A stretch of 64,000 bases of DNA from Bacteroidia bacterium (lineage in GTDB: Bacteria; Bacteroidota; Bacteroidia; Cytophagales; Cyclobacteriaceae), in assembly GCA_030426345.1 (NCBI GenBank), contig JAUHYU010000003.1, positions 39,816 to 103,815 of the forward strand, given 5' to 3'. This document shows, one piece after another, positions 35,783-44,995 of the stretch (the stretch's first letter is position 1; every line of letters begins with the position of its first letter). The notes beneath the pieces are model-generated. The model saw nothing but the letters and a program-made list of their open reading frames with translations, searched no databases and had not been told where the DNA came from. The translations under genes were made by a program, and so were the position numbers.

Positions 35783-38183
35783 TCTGATCATATTTTTATT
35801 GACAATGCTATTGCCTTTGGGGCTGATGGCACAGAAATCGGCAATTAGCGTATCAGGCACCATCAAAGATAAGATTTCAGAAGCGGCCTTGCCTTTTGTG
35901 AATGTGGTGCTGAAAAAGTCTGATGATTCATCTTTTGTTGCAGGGACAATCTCTAATGACAAGGGCCTATTTACCATGGCAGACATTGCGCCGGGGGATT
36001 ATCTGATTGAGATAACCAATATTGGCTATACAAAATATGCTGCCCCACTCTTTGTTGGCTCCAACTCAGAATTCATTGATATCGGATCCATATTGCTGCA
36101 AGAAAGCGTGCAACAACTGAATGAAGTTGTGGTAACTGGTGAGCAAGATGCCATCTCAGGGGCACTGGACAAAAAAACGTATGCTGTAGATGACAATGTA
36201 AGTCAAAGCGGAGGAAGTGTGCTGCAATCCATGAACAACCTTCCGGGCATCACTACGCAGAATGGGAAGGTGCAACTTCGCGGCAATGATCAGGTGATGG
36301 TGCTGATTGATGGCAAACAAACAGCCATCACGGGTTTTGGAAACCAAAGGGGTTTGGACAATATTCCGTCATCTGCAGTAGAGAAAATTGAAATCATCAA
36401 CAATCCCTCTGCTAAATATGATGCCAATGGAAATGCCGGGATCATCAACATCATTCTAAAAAAGGAAGAGCAACATGGCTTTAATGGAAAAATAGGGCTT
36501 TCTGCAGGGCTTGGGGCCTTGTGGGTACGACAAGAAAACCTACCGGGTATTCGTCCTCAGTACCAGGCAACTCCCAAAATCAACCCTTCGGTCTCATTGA
36601 ATTATAGAAAAAAGAAGGTCAACCTTTTCCTGCAAGCAGACAACTTATATACCGAAACGCTGAACAAAAATGAATTTGTGACCAGGACTTATGATGATGG
36701 CACAGTGATCGATCAGCAATTAAAAAGGAACAGAGACACCAACTTTTTTAATTCAACAGTGGGTTTGGATTGGTTTATAGATGATAATAACACGTTGACG
36801 GTTTCGGGCATGTTCAGTCAGGAATCTATTAAGGACTACGGAGACCAACCATTTTTTAACGGTAGTACAGGCGAAAGCCTTAGGCTGTGGCAATTTTTGG
36901 AAGATGAGGTGCTTACTGCGGCAATGGCCTCTTTGGCTTACGAGCACAAGTATCAACAACCAGGTCATAAGCTGAACATTGGCTTCAATTATACATTTGA
37001 CAGGGAAGATGAAAAATACTTTTTCGATAATACACTTCCTGATTTCACAACTCAAGAATCTTTCTTTCTCATTGCAGACCAGAAAGTAGCAGATTTTACT
37101 TTGGACTATACAAAACCCATGAAACACGGGCTTTTGGAAACAGGCATAAAATTCCGGAGAAGGACTATTCCCACAGATATGAAGTTCAATCCTTCAGAGA
37201 CAAACTCTATACTCGATACTGCTGCAGACGGTAGGGCCACTTACAAGGAGACCATTCCAGCCTTGTATGGAAACTATACCTATGAAGTGAAAAAGCTGGA
37301 GGCCGAGATTGGGCTAAGAGTAGAATACGTTGAGGTGACGTATGACGTAGATGTGAATCATAATACCTATCAAAGTGATGGCTACAATTATTTACAACCC
37401 TTTCCCAACGCGCGCATTACCTACAAATTGAATGAGCGGAACAGGCTGTCTGCCTTTTACAACCGCAGAGTAGATAGGCCTGATGAAGTGGACATTCGTA
37501 TTTTTCCTAAATATGATGATGCCGAAATCATTAAAGTGGGCAATCCTGCATTGCAGCCCCAGTTTACCAACAGCTTTGAATTGGGTTATAAGCACGTTTG
37601 GGGCAAAGGGGATTTTTATGGAGCTGCTTATCACAGAATTTTAGATGGAACGATCACACGTGTGGCCGTCACGGTAGACACGACCAATCTGATCTATAAT
37701 ATTTCGCAAAATGCAGGAAAGAGCTATAACACAGGGGTTGAAATTGTGCTTTCTCAAGATCTGTCAGACAAGATCAATGTGAACCTAAACTTGAATGGCT
37801 ATTATAATCAAATAGATGCTTTCACTGTAGAGAATAAGTACCCTGTGGACAATACCTTTACAGTAGAGGAACAGGCGATTTATTCTGGTAATGTTAAGTT
37901 GAATACAAACTTCAAGTTTGGTAAAAACATGGAAGCGCAACTAACAGCGATCTATCTTGCGCCTGACATTATTCCCCAGGGAACGATTGATTCGAGGTTT
38001 TCCCTTGATGCCGGGGTTAAGAAAACAATCCAAAAAGGAAATGGCGAGTTGTTCCTCAATGCCACAGACCTCTTAAATACAATGGTGATCAGAAAGGAAA
38101 TCAACGGCAACAATTTCAGCTATACCAGCGCCGATTATTACGAAACACAGGTCATTCGTTTTGGCTATAGCTATAAGTTCTAA
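35769..38183 (+). CDS. TonB-dependent outer-membrane receptor of the two-component locus
   Basis: 804 residues: signal peptide to about GLMAQK, carboxypeptidase-D-like domain (about 25-110), plug (about 120-230, with NLPGITTQNGKVQLRGNDQVMV), and barrel ending YYETQVIRFGYSYKF, a typical aromatic C-terminus. It belongs to the same OMP_b-brl_3 group as the receptor at 12998. Co-transcription with the PepSY-like gene and the predicted regulator site upstream suggest it is a target of the adjacent two-component system. Ligand unknown. Confidence 0.88.
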   Translation: MTKINLIIFLLTMLLPLGLMAQKSAISVSGTIKDKISEAALPFVNVVLKKSDDSSFVAGTISNDKGLFTMADIAPGDYLIEITNIGYTKYAAPLFVGSNSEFIDIGSILLQESVQQLNEVVVTGEQDAISGALDKKTYAVDDNVSQSGGSVLQSMNNLPGITTQNGKVQLRGNDQVMVLIDGKQTAITGFGNQRGLDNIPSSAVEKIEIINNPSAKYDANGNAGIINIILKKEEQHGFNGKIGLSAGLGALWVRQENLPGIRPQYQATPKINPSVSLNYRKKKVNLFLQADNLYTETLNKNEFVTRTYDDGTVIDQQLKRNRDTNFFNSTVGLDWFIDDNNTLTVSGMFSQESIKDYGDQPFFNGSTGESLRLWQFLEDEVLTAAMASLAYEHKYQQPGHKLNIGFNYTFDREDEKYFFDNTLPDFTTQESFFLIADQKVADFTLDYTKPMKHGLLETGIKFRRRTIPTDMKFNPSETNSILDTAADGRATYKETIPALYGNYTYEVKKLEAEIGLRVEYVEVTYDVDVNHNTYQSDGYNYLQPFPNARITYKLNERNRLSAFYNRRVDRPDEVDIRIFPKYDDAEIIKVGNPALQPQFTNSFELGYKHVWGKGDFYGAAYHRILDGTITRVAVTVDTTNLIYNISQNAGKSYNTGVEIVLSQDLSDKINVNLNLNGYYNQIDAFTVENKYPVDNTFTVEEQAIYSGNVKLNTNFKFGKNMEAQLTAIYLAPDIIPQGTIDSRFSLDAGVKKTIQKGNGELFLNATDLLNTMVIRKEINGNNFSYTSADYYETQVIRFGYSYKF

Positions 38184-38239
38184 CTATAGAAAATAAAAGA
38201 CAAGAATGCATAACAATACAGATTAGCCCAACTTTCATT

Positions 38240-38269
38240 TGAAAGTCCTTAAAATCCATGGATTTTAAG
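38240..38269. repeat. CATGGATTTT element forming a perfect palindrome
   Basis: The copy behind the TonB receptor. Here the core is extended into a perfect 22-base palindrome (38248-38269; half site CTTAAAATCCA and its mirror). The minus-strand reading also shows the usual tail, AAGGAC then TTTC. It lies 57 bases past the receptor stop. Confidence 0.55.
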
Positions 38270-38453
38270 ATTATGACCCTTGTCCCAAAAATGATGATCC
38301 AAACTCGGAGGAAGAAATATGGATTCCGATAAATTCAAAATAAGGCCAGCCCATTTCGTTTTATTGCGCGGTTATTTTTAATTTCGGCCTTGTAAATCAT
38401 CAGGCCTATAAAAAACAAAAATACTATTGGCCTGAAAGAACGAAATTGAAAGA

Positions 38454-39365
38454 ATGTCCATTGAGGTAAAAAATTTAACTAAGGTTTTCGACACCCAAAT
38501 CGCGGTCAATGATATTTCATTTTCGGCGCAAAAGGGGGAAATCATCGGCTTTCTCGGGCCTAACGGTGCCGGCAAATCCACGACGATGAAAATCATTACG
38601 AGTTATATCCCTCCGACAGATGGTGAAGTGAAAGTGTGTGGATTTGATGTAGTACAAAATGCCATTCGTTCAAGGCAAAATATTGGCTACCTCCCGGAGC
38701 ACAATCCACTGTATTTGGACATGTATGTGCATGAATACCTCTATTTTGTGGGGTCGTTACATATTTCTTCCAAAAGGTTCTTGCGCGAAAGAGTGCCGGA
38801 AATGATCGAAATGTGCGGGCTGACAAAAGAGCAAAACAAATTGATTGGAGCTTTGTCGAAAGGATATCGCCAGCGCGTAGGACTGGCTCAGGCTTTGTTG
38901 CACGATCCAGAAGTTTTGATCCTCGACGAACCGACCACAGGTCTTGACCCCAACCAAATCATTGAAATCAGGGAGTTGATCCGGCGAGTGAGCAAAGACA
39001 AAACAGTAATCTTTTCTACTCATATCATGCAAGAAGTGCAAGCACTTTGCAGCAGGGTGCTGATCATCAACAATGGCAACATGGTAGCAGACGACGTGCC
39101 GGACACTTTGAAAAATATCCAAAAGGAGACCATAGTCATTTCCATAGAATTCAAGGAGAAGATTGACCCCGAAAAACTATTGAAAATCCATGGTGTGGTT
39201 TCGGTAAAACAAAAAGACCAAATCATTCTGGCAGAGGCAGAATCGGAAGTGGATGTTCGTCCGGCAATTTTTAAATTTGCCACAGATAACGGCTTAACTC
39301 TTGTGGGGATGAACCAGGAGGCCAATTCTATGGAAGATGTATTCCGACAATTAACAAAGAGCTAA
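38454..39365 (+). CDS. gldA: Gliding-motility ABC transporter ATP-binding protein GldA
   Basis: 303 residues. Walker A GPNGAGKST (near 38-46), signature LSKGYRQRVGLAQAL, Walker B VLILDEPTTGLDP and switch His in FSTHIMQEV are all intact. The C-terminal extension to about 300 is as in GldA. With GldF and GldG downstream (7-base gap, then 7-base overlap) it forms the GldAFG ABC transporter. GldAFG was found in Flavobacterium gliding mutants; many non-gliding relatives also carry it, so gliding itself is not shown by these genes. Confidence 0.9.
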   Translation: MSIEVKNLTKVFDTQIAVNDISFSAQKGEIIGFLGPNGAGKSTTMKIITSYIPPTDGEVKVCGFDVVQNAIRSRQNIGYLPEHNPLYLDMYVHEYLYFVGSLHISSKRFLRERVPEMIEMCGLTKEQNKLIGALSKGYRQRVGLAQALLHDPEVLILDEPTTGLDPNQIIEIRELIRRVSKDKTVIFSTHIMQEVQALCSRVLIINNGNMVADDVPDTLKNIQKETIVISIEFKEKIDPEKLLKIHGVVSVKQKDQIILAEAESEVDVRPAIFKFATDNGLTLVGMNQEANSMEDVFRQLTKS

Positions 39366-39372
39366 CTGTCAA

Positions 39373-40101
39373 ATGATCCAAATCCTATTCAAAGAAATCA
39401 ACGTTTTCCTCAATTCGCTCATCGCCTATATTATCATTTCGGTATTTCTGACGGGCATTGGGCTGCTATTGTGGGTATTTCCCGAAACCAGCATTTTGGA
39501 TTATGGCTTTGCAGATATGGGATCGTTCTTTTCGCTGTGCCCATACATCTTTATGTTTTTGATCCCAGCCATTACCATGCGGATGTTCAGCGAAGAAAAG
39601 CGTGGCGGAACCATGGAAGTGTTGCTGACAAAACCATTGCGCGACATCGACATTTTGATGGGGAAATATCTTGCTGGAGTTTTTTTGGTGGCTTTCTCGA
39701 TTCTCCCAACCTTGCTTTATTATTTCACGATCAGCTATCTCGGTAATCCAGCGGGTAATATCGACACAGCTGGTGTGATAGGATCATATTTTGGTTTGTT
39801 TTTGCTTGGAGCGGTTTTTACATCTATTGGTATTTTTTCGTCTTCCTTTACAGAAAATCAGGTAACGGCTTTCATCATTGCTGTCTTCCTTTGTTTCTTT
39901 TTGTATTTTGGTTTCAATGCCATTTCTACCATTGGAGCCCTATCTGGCATATCCGATATTATCGACCAATTTGGTATATTATACCATTATAATTCCATGA
40001 GCAAAGGGCTGATAGATACGCGCGATCTCATTTACTTTTTGAGTGTGATAGCGGCCATGCTTTTGCTGACAAATCTTATTTTAAGAAGTAGAAAATGGTA
40101 A
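39373..40101 (+). CDS. gldF: GldF, membrane component of the GldAFG transporter
   Basis: 242 residues with six membrane segments. SLCPYIFMFLIPAITMRMFSEEKRGGTMEVLLTKP is the ABC-2 permease signature shared with NosY-like proteins. GldF pairs with the ATPase GldA. Its last bases overlap the gldG start by 7, showing a tight operon. Confidence 0.9.
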   Translation: MIQILFKEINVFLNSLIAYIIISVFLTGIGLLLWVFPETSILDYGFADMGSFFSLCPYIFMFLIPAITMRMFSEEKRGGTMEVLLTKPLRDIDILMGKYLAGVFLVAFSILPTLLYYFTISYLGNPAGNIDTAGVIGSYFGLFLLGAVFTSIGIFSSSFTENQVTAFIIAVFLCFFLYFGFNAISTIGALSGISDIIDQFGILYHYNSMSKGLIDTRDLIYFLSVIAAMLLLTNLILRSRKW

Positions 40102-41786
40102 AATTGGATTCAAAAAAGCTGGAATCGATCCTCTATTTCTTTATAGGAATACTTGTAATCATCGTGGCCAATCAGCTTTCTGCGCGGGTTTTCTACCGAT
40201 TTGATTTGACTGAAGAAAACCGATACACGATTTCCGATGCATCGAAAAACATATTACAAAACCTGGAAGACGTGGTGTATGTGGATGTTTACCTTGAGGG
40301 CGACTTGCCAGCAGGGGTCAAGCGACTACAGAAAAGCGTTCAGGAAACGCTTGACGAATTTAAGATATATGCTGGCAGCAATTTGCAATTTAGGTTCATT
40401 AACCCATCAACCGCCAAGAGCGAAAAGGCCAAAAATGAATTTTATCAGTCTTTAATTCAAAAGGGAATTCAGGCCACAAACCTTTATGACAATGTGGATG
40501 GGAAGCGATCTCAGACTCTAGTGTTTCCGGGGGCGATCCTCAGTTACGGCAACAAAGAATTAGGAGTGACTTTCCTGAAAGGTAGCAAAGCGTCTTCACC
40601 TCAGGAGCAACTCAATCAATCCATCGAAGGCGTGGAATATGAACTTTCTAATACCATCAAATCATTGATCAGCCAAAAGACAAAGCGCATTGCGATACTT
40701 CAAGGCCATGGAGAATTGGATACTTTACAGACTGCCGGGCTGACCAGGGAGCTGATGCAAAAATACAAGGTCTTCCATGTCGATCTTAGGGCAAGGCCAA
40801 ACTTGCTCGGCTTCGATGCGATTATTCTGGCCAAGCCTCGGGATGTATTTAGTGAAGCTGACAAATACAAAATCGATCAGTTTGTCATGCGAGGTGGTAA
40901 AGCCATGTTTTTGATTGATGCCTTGAGCGTAAACATGGATAGTGCCAGCAGTGAAGACAATTTGGCGCTGCCTTATTCTACAAACCTCGAAGACATGTTT
41001 TTCAAATATGGGTTTAGGATCAATCAGGAACTTATTCTTGATATGAACGCCGCGCCCTACCCCGTGGTCGTGGGCAATATGGGCGATAAGCCGCAAGTCA
41101 GATTGCTGCCGTGGCCGTTTTTTCCCATCATCAATGAATTTTCAAAACATCCAACGGTTAGGAATATGGATGCCGTTGTCACGAAATTTATCAGCACCAT
41201 CGATACAGTTAAAGCAGACAATATCACCAAAATTCCATTGATGAATACGTCGCAATATTCTAAAGTGCTGAGTTCCCCGGTGCGTGTGAGCATCACCGAG
41301 CTGCAAAAGGAAATGAAGCCTGAGTTCTTCAATTCAGGCTCCCAAGTGACAGCATGGATTTATGAAGGTAATTTCACTTCATTGTACAAAAACCGCTTCC
41401 TGCCTAATAATGCCGACAAGTCGACATTCATTCCGGATGGAAATCCATCAAAAATTTTGATTGTAGCCGATGGGGATATTGCCAGAAATGATATTAACCC
41501 CAAAACCGGACAGCCAATGGAACTCGGCTTTGATCAATTTACTGAAACGCGATTTGCCAATGCGGATTTTCTCCTCAACACCATGACCTATCTGATCGAG
41601 GAAGACGGAATCATCAATACACGTTCCAAGGAAATCAAAATCAGGCCGTTGGACAAAGTGAAGATTGCTTCGCAAAAACTGACTTGGCAACTGGTCAATC
41701 TCCTGCTGCCAATCTTGCTCATTTTGATGTTTGGAATAGCCAAATATTTTATACGAAAAAGAAAATACGCCAGCTTCAAATCATGA
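40095..41786 (+). CDS. gldG: GldG, gliding-motility-associated ABC transporter substrate-binding protein
   Basis: 563 residues anchored by an N-terminal membrane helix (about 12-30) and a second at the C-terminus (LVNLLLPILLILMFGIAKYF). The periplasmic part has the ABC-type uncharacterised transport domain: YDLTEENRYTIS-like opening (FDLTEENRYTIS), KRIAILQGHGE and DKYKIDQFVMRGGK-type strands. GldG is required for a functional GldAFG complex. It overlaps the next gene by four bases (ATGA). Confidence 0.9.
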   Translation: MVKLDSKKLESILYFFIGILVIIVANQLSARVFYRFDLTEENRYTISDASKNILQNLEDVVYVDVYLEGDLPAGVKRLQKSVQETLDEFKIYAGSNLQFRFINPSTAKSEKAKNEFYQSLIQKGIQATNLYDNVDGKRSQTLVFPGAILSYGNKELGVTFLKGSKASSPQEQLNQSIEGVEYELSNTIKSLISQKTKRIAILQGHGELDTLQTAGLTRELMQKYKVFHVDLRARPNLLGFDAIILAKPRDVFSEADKYKIDQFVMRGGKAMFLIDALSVNMDSASSEDNLALPYSTNLEDMFFKYGFRINQELILDMNAAPYPVVVGNMGDKPQVRLLPWPFFPIINEFSKHPTVRNMDAVVTKFISTIDTVKADNITKIPLMNTSQYSKVLSSPVRVSITELQKEMKPEFFNSGSQVTAWIYEGNFTSLYKNRFLPNNADKSTFIPDGNPSKILIVADGDIARNDINPKTGQPMELGFDQFTETRFANADFLLNTMTYLIEEDGIINTRSKEIKIRPLDKVKIASQKLTWQLVNLLLPILLILMFGIAKYFIRKRKYASFKS

Positions 41787-42745
41787 ACCAAAAATCCAAA
41801 AATATTGCCCTATTGGTCATTCTTGGCGTATTGGTGTTGACCTCGCTCATCCTTGGTTTCACTAAAACTTCCGGCATCAATACCATGGAAAATAAGGGCA
41901 TTTTTACCTTGCAAGACACTGCCGCAGTCGATGGTATTTCTATCAAGGCTAAAAACCTGGAAATCGAACTGACAAAAACTAACGGGAAATGGATGCTGAA
42001 CGATACCTATGTCGCTGAGCAAAATATCGTGCGTGTGTTGCTTTCTATTGCACACGATGTGCAGGTAACCAGAAAAGTAGCCAAGACCCAAGCAGGAGAG
42101 GTCGCTGATTATATCCAAAAAAATGGCCATGCGATAGAAATTTCCAGTCATGGAAAAACCATGCTTTCCTTCCTTGCTTCAGGCAATGAGACTAAGACCG
42201 TCAGTTATATGATGGATCCTGAAACGAACGAACCAATGATTGTGAATATTCCAGGGTACGAGAGTTATGTGGCTGGGATATTTGAAATTCCAACCAACGA
42301 CTGGCGTGACAGGACAATCCTCAGCACCAATTGGCGTTCGCTGAAAGAACTGAAAATCGACTATGCCGAGTATCCCCAGTATAATTTAGATATCAAATTT
42401 GAATTTAATTTTTTACAGGTTGAGGGTGTAGCAAATCTGGATACAACCAAAATGATGGCCTACATCGATGAGTTTGCTGCATTTCAGGTGGACCGATTTT
42501 TGGATAAAGGTCAGAATGACAAATACGACAGCCTGTTACAAACCCCAAAGACGGTAACCATGTCGATTGACGATATAAACCCAAAAAATTCCATAACGAT
42601 CGACTTCTTTCCATTATTGTCAGATGATAAAATGATGCTTGGGTACATCAAGTCTCGGGAGCAAATGGTGCTTTTTGAGGTTAACAGGATTCAGAATTTA
42701 TTTGCTGTGAAAAGTGATTTTGAAATACAGCCAGAAAATCCGTAA
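41783..42745 (+). CDS. DUF4340 domain protein linked to gldG
   Basis: 320 residues from ATG 41783; a longer frame exists upstream but overlaps gldG deeply and has no support. An N-terminal helix (IALLVILGVLVLTSLIL) anchors a periplasmic domain with repeated beta motifs, as in DUF4340 (LEIELTKTNGKWMLNDTYVAEQNIV). DUF4340 genes follow GldG-like genes in several phyla, so it is probably an accessory of the transporter. The ATGA overlap supports coupling. Confidence 0.82.
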   Translation: MNQKSKNIALLVILGVLVLTSLILGFTKTSGINTMENKGIFTLQDTAAVDGISIKAKNLEIELTKTNGKWMLNDTYVAEQNIVRVLLSIAHDVQVTRKVAKTQAGEVADYIQKNGHAIEISSHGKTMLSFLASGNETKTVSYMMDPETNEPMIVNIPGYESYVAGIFEIPTNDWRDRTILSTNWRSLKELKIDYAEYPQYNLDIKFEFNFLQVEGVANLDTTKMMAYIDEFAAFQVDRFLDKGQNDKYDSLLQTPKTVTMSIDDINPKNSITIDFFPLLSDDKMMLGYIKSREQMVLFEVNRIQNLFAVKSDFEIQPENP

Positions 42746-42753
42746 ATGCAAAA

Positions 42754-42777
42754 TTCATGGATTTTGACAGGCTTTTG
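42754..42777 (+). repeat. CATGGATTTT intergenic element (copy at 42.8 kb)
   Basis: TTCATGGATTTT, GACAGGC, then TTTTG; one base longer in the spacer than the consensus. It starts 8 bases behind the DUF4340 stop and ends 13 bases before the LacI-type gene, in plus orientation. Confidence 0.6.
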
Positions 42778-42790
42778 AAGATTCCAGCCC

Positions 42791-43819
42791 ATGTATAAGT
42801 CGCCGGCTACATTATCGGATATTGCCCGTCAACTGAATATTTCTATCTCCACGGTTTCGCGTGCGCTGCACGATCACCCGGCCATTAGCAAAAACACTAA
42901 AACCAAGGTGATTCAACTAGCCAAAAAGCTGAACTATCAGCCGAACATGCTGGCCTTGAATTTATTAAACAAAAAAACCAATACCATCGGGATCATCGTG
43001 CCTGAGATCACCAGCTACTATTTTTCAAGTGTGATTCATGGAATTCAGGACCTTTTCAGCAACACAGGTTACCATTTGATCATCAGCCAATCTGAGGAAT
43101 CTTTTAAAAAGGAAAAAAGCATTTTGGAGGCCATGGCAAAAATCCGGGTGGATGGTTTGCTGATTTCTCCAACTTCCAAAACAAAGAGCTCGGGACATTT
43201 CAATAAATTAATAAATGACGGCATTCCCATTGTCTTATTTGATCGTGACTGCCCTGGTTTCAGTGCCGATAAAGTCTTGGTTGATGACTACGACGGAGCT
43301 TTTCAAGCTGTGGAATATTTGATCAGAACAGGCTGCCGGAGGATCGCACATATTTCGGCCCCCCCAAACCTGTCAATATCCATGCACCGGCTCAATGGCT
43401 ATCTAGATGCCCTGAAAAAGCATCAAATTTCCATGGATGAAAAGCTTATTTTCAAAGTTAGTGGATTTACTCCAGAGCATGGTGTTAAGGCAGCTAAACA
43501 AATGCTGGAAATGGCTGAACTTCCCGATGCTGTGTTTGCTTTTAACGATGGCATCGCCATTGGTGCCATGTACGTACTTAAGGGAGCCGGAATCCAAATC
43601 CCAAATCAGATATCCGTAGTTGGTTTTGATGATGAGCCACATTCTTCCTATTTCATTCCACCGCTCACCTCTGTTTGGCAGCCGGTGTACGACATGGGGC
43701 TGCTTTCTGCCAGAATTCTATTGAGCAAGCTTACTGATAAAAGTCAAAAGGAATCGTTCCGTGACGAAATGTTAAAACCGGAATTGATTGTAAGGGAATC
43801 TTCTAAGAAGTTGCTATAA
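42791..43819 (+). CDS. LacI-family transcriptional regulator
   Basis: 342 residues. The N-terminal helix-turn-helix LSDIARQLNISISTVSRALH (about 6-25) and hinge NYQPNMLALNLLNKKTNTIG precede a periplasmic-binding-protein-like effector domain (about 60-342) with FDRDCPGFSADKVLVDD and GFDDEPHSSYFIPPLTSVWQP. Such regulators bind short palindromes and respond to sugars. The inositol operon lies 7.8 kb downstream and has a palindrome of suitable size in front; that this protein binds it is only a possibility. Confidence 0.9.
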   Translation: MYKSPATLSDIARQLNISISTVSRALHDHPAISKNTKTKVIQLAKKLNYQPNMLALNLLNKKTNTIGIIVPEITSYYFSSVIHGIQDLFSNTGYHLIISQSEESFKKEKSILEAMAKIRVDGLLISPTSKTKSSGHFNKLINDGIPIVLFDRDCPGFSADKVLVDDYDGAFQAVEYLIRTGCRRIAHISAPPNLSISMHRLNGYLDALKKHQISMDEKLIFKVSGFTPEHGVKAAKQMLEMAELPDAVFAFNDGIAIGAMYVLKGAGIQIPNQISVVGFDDEPHSSYFIPPLTSVWQPVYDMGLLSARILLSKLTDKSQKESFRDEMLKPELIVRESSKKLL

Positions 43820-44178
43820 AAAAATAAATGCGAAATCTTCTAAAAGATAAATGATCAAAAGGTAGTGCAGATTTATTGAGAACCACAAAACAATCAATAA
43901 TTTTTAGGGGTATTTCTCACGATTTATTTGATGGGACATCCAAATCAAAAGCGGCTTTCCACAATTATGAAAGTACCTAAACACCTTGGCGCTCTTGGCA
44001 CACAATTTTACTTTTCGATGAGTTCTACAGTCATTGAAACCAACTCCTTTTGTCAATTTCGACTTGATAATAATAATAATAGAGGATTAGCTTAACTTAC
44101 CGAATTAGCTTAACTTACTGAATGACCAGTTCTAGCGGTTCCTATAAAACAAGCGTTAAAATCAATTATTAATTTACT
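43820..44178. other. Intergenic region before the channel/MgtE operon
   Basis: A 359-base AT-rich gap with no convincing gene. It holds a TAA-type run (44067-44080) and an 18-base tandem duplication (44086-44121), listed separately. TTGGCGCTC...TTTTACTTTTC around 43988-44017 is a possible but weak promoter. Confidence 0.5.
44086..44121 (+). repeat. Two-copy 18-base tandem repeat
   Basis: ATTAGCTTAACTTACCGA followed directly by ATTAGCTTAACTTACTGA, one mismatch. It lies 57 bases before the channel gene. It may be a doubled regulator site or a simple slippage duplication. Confidence 0.7.
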
Positions 44179-44991
44179 ATGGAATCTATACTTAAAGAAA
44201 TCAATCTGTTATATGATACCCTGATTATAGAGACAATTCGTCTGATCCCAAATTTGCTTTTTGCCATAGCAATTTTTTTTATTGGGCTGATTCTGGCTAA
44301 AGTAGCCCAAAAGTTGATTAGGCAATTTATACTTTATCTACACCGCACTATCAATGAAAAATTAAAGAACAATTTTTTATCCGTTAACCTACAGAGTTCT
44401 GCCATTTTCATCTCAAAAACTTTTTTCTGGATCATTCTCATATTCTTCCTTGCCCTAGTTGCCCAAATCTTGGGTTTGACGATCCTGACTAGATGGTTCG
44501 AGGGGTTAGTCCTATATCTGCCCAATATCCTGGCATCGGTGGTCATCGTGTTTGCTGGTTTTATAATAGGTGAATTGACTAGCAACCTAATTGTCTCGGC
44601 AGCAGTGCGAGCCACAATTTCCAACGGGAAATATCTCGGCAATATCATGAAATACACAATACTGGTGATAAGTGTGATCATTGCTGTCGATCAAATCGGT
44701 ATAGACATAGCCTTCCTCACCAACCTCATTTCTATTATTCTTGGGATCCTGTTGTTTGGGGCAGCGTTGGCTTTTGGGCTTGGCGCCAAAACGTCGGTCA
44801 GCAATATTTTAGGGTCATATTATGTCCAAAAAACATATCATGTAGGCAATACGGTACAAATAGGTGAAATAGAAGGTTTGATAATTAAAATTACTGCGAC
44901 GAATGTCTTATTGGAAACTAAGTCGGGGTTGGTGACGATTCCTTCTAAAGACTTCACTGAAGAAAAAACTATATTGATCAAGAAAAGCTAG
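44179..44991 (+). CDS. Small mechanosensitive-channel (MscS-like) family protein
   Basis: 270 residues: three to four membrane helices including two TM_helix-type repeats (LLFAIAIFFIGLILAKVAQKL and LPNILASVVIVFAGFIIGE), a Gly/Ala-rich pore helix (LLFGAALAFGLGAKTSVSNIL), and a short C-terminal beta domain (HVGNTVQIGEIEGLIIKI). Such channels open under membrane tension, or serve as ion-conducting relatives. A 4-base gap links it to the MgtE-like gene, so ion homeostasis is a shared theme. Confidence 0.8.
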   Translation: MESILKEINLLYDTLIIETIRLIPNLLFAIAIFFIGLILAKVAQKLIRQFILYLHRTINEKLKNNFLSVNLQSSAIFISKTFFWIILIFFLALVAQILGLTILTRWFEGLVLYLPNILASVVIVFAGFIIGELTSNLIVSAAVRATISNGKYLGNIMKYTILVISVIIAVDQIGIDIAFLTNLISIILGILLFGAALAFGLGAKTSVSNILGSYYVQKTYHVGNTVQIGEIEGLIIKITATNVLLETKSGLVTIPSKDFTEEKTILIKKS

Positions 44992-44995
44992 CTCA

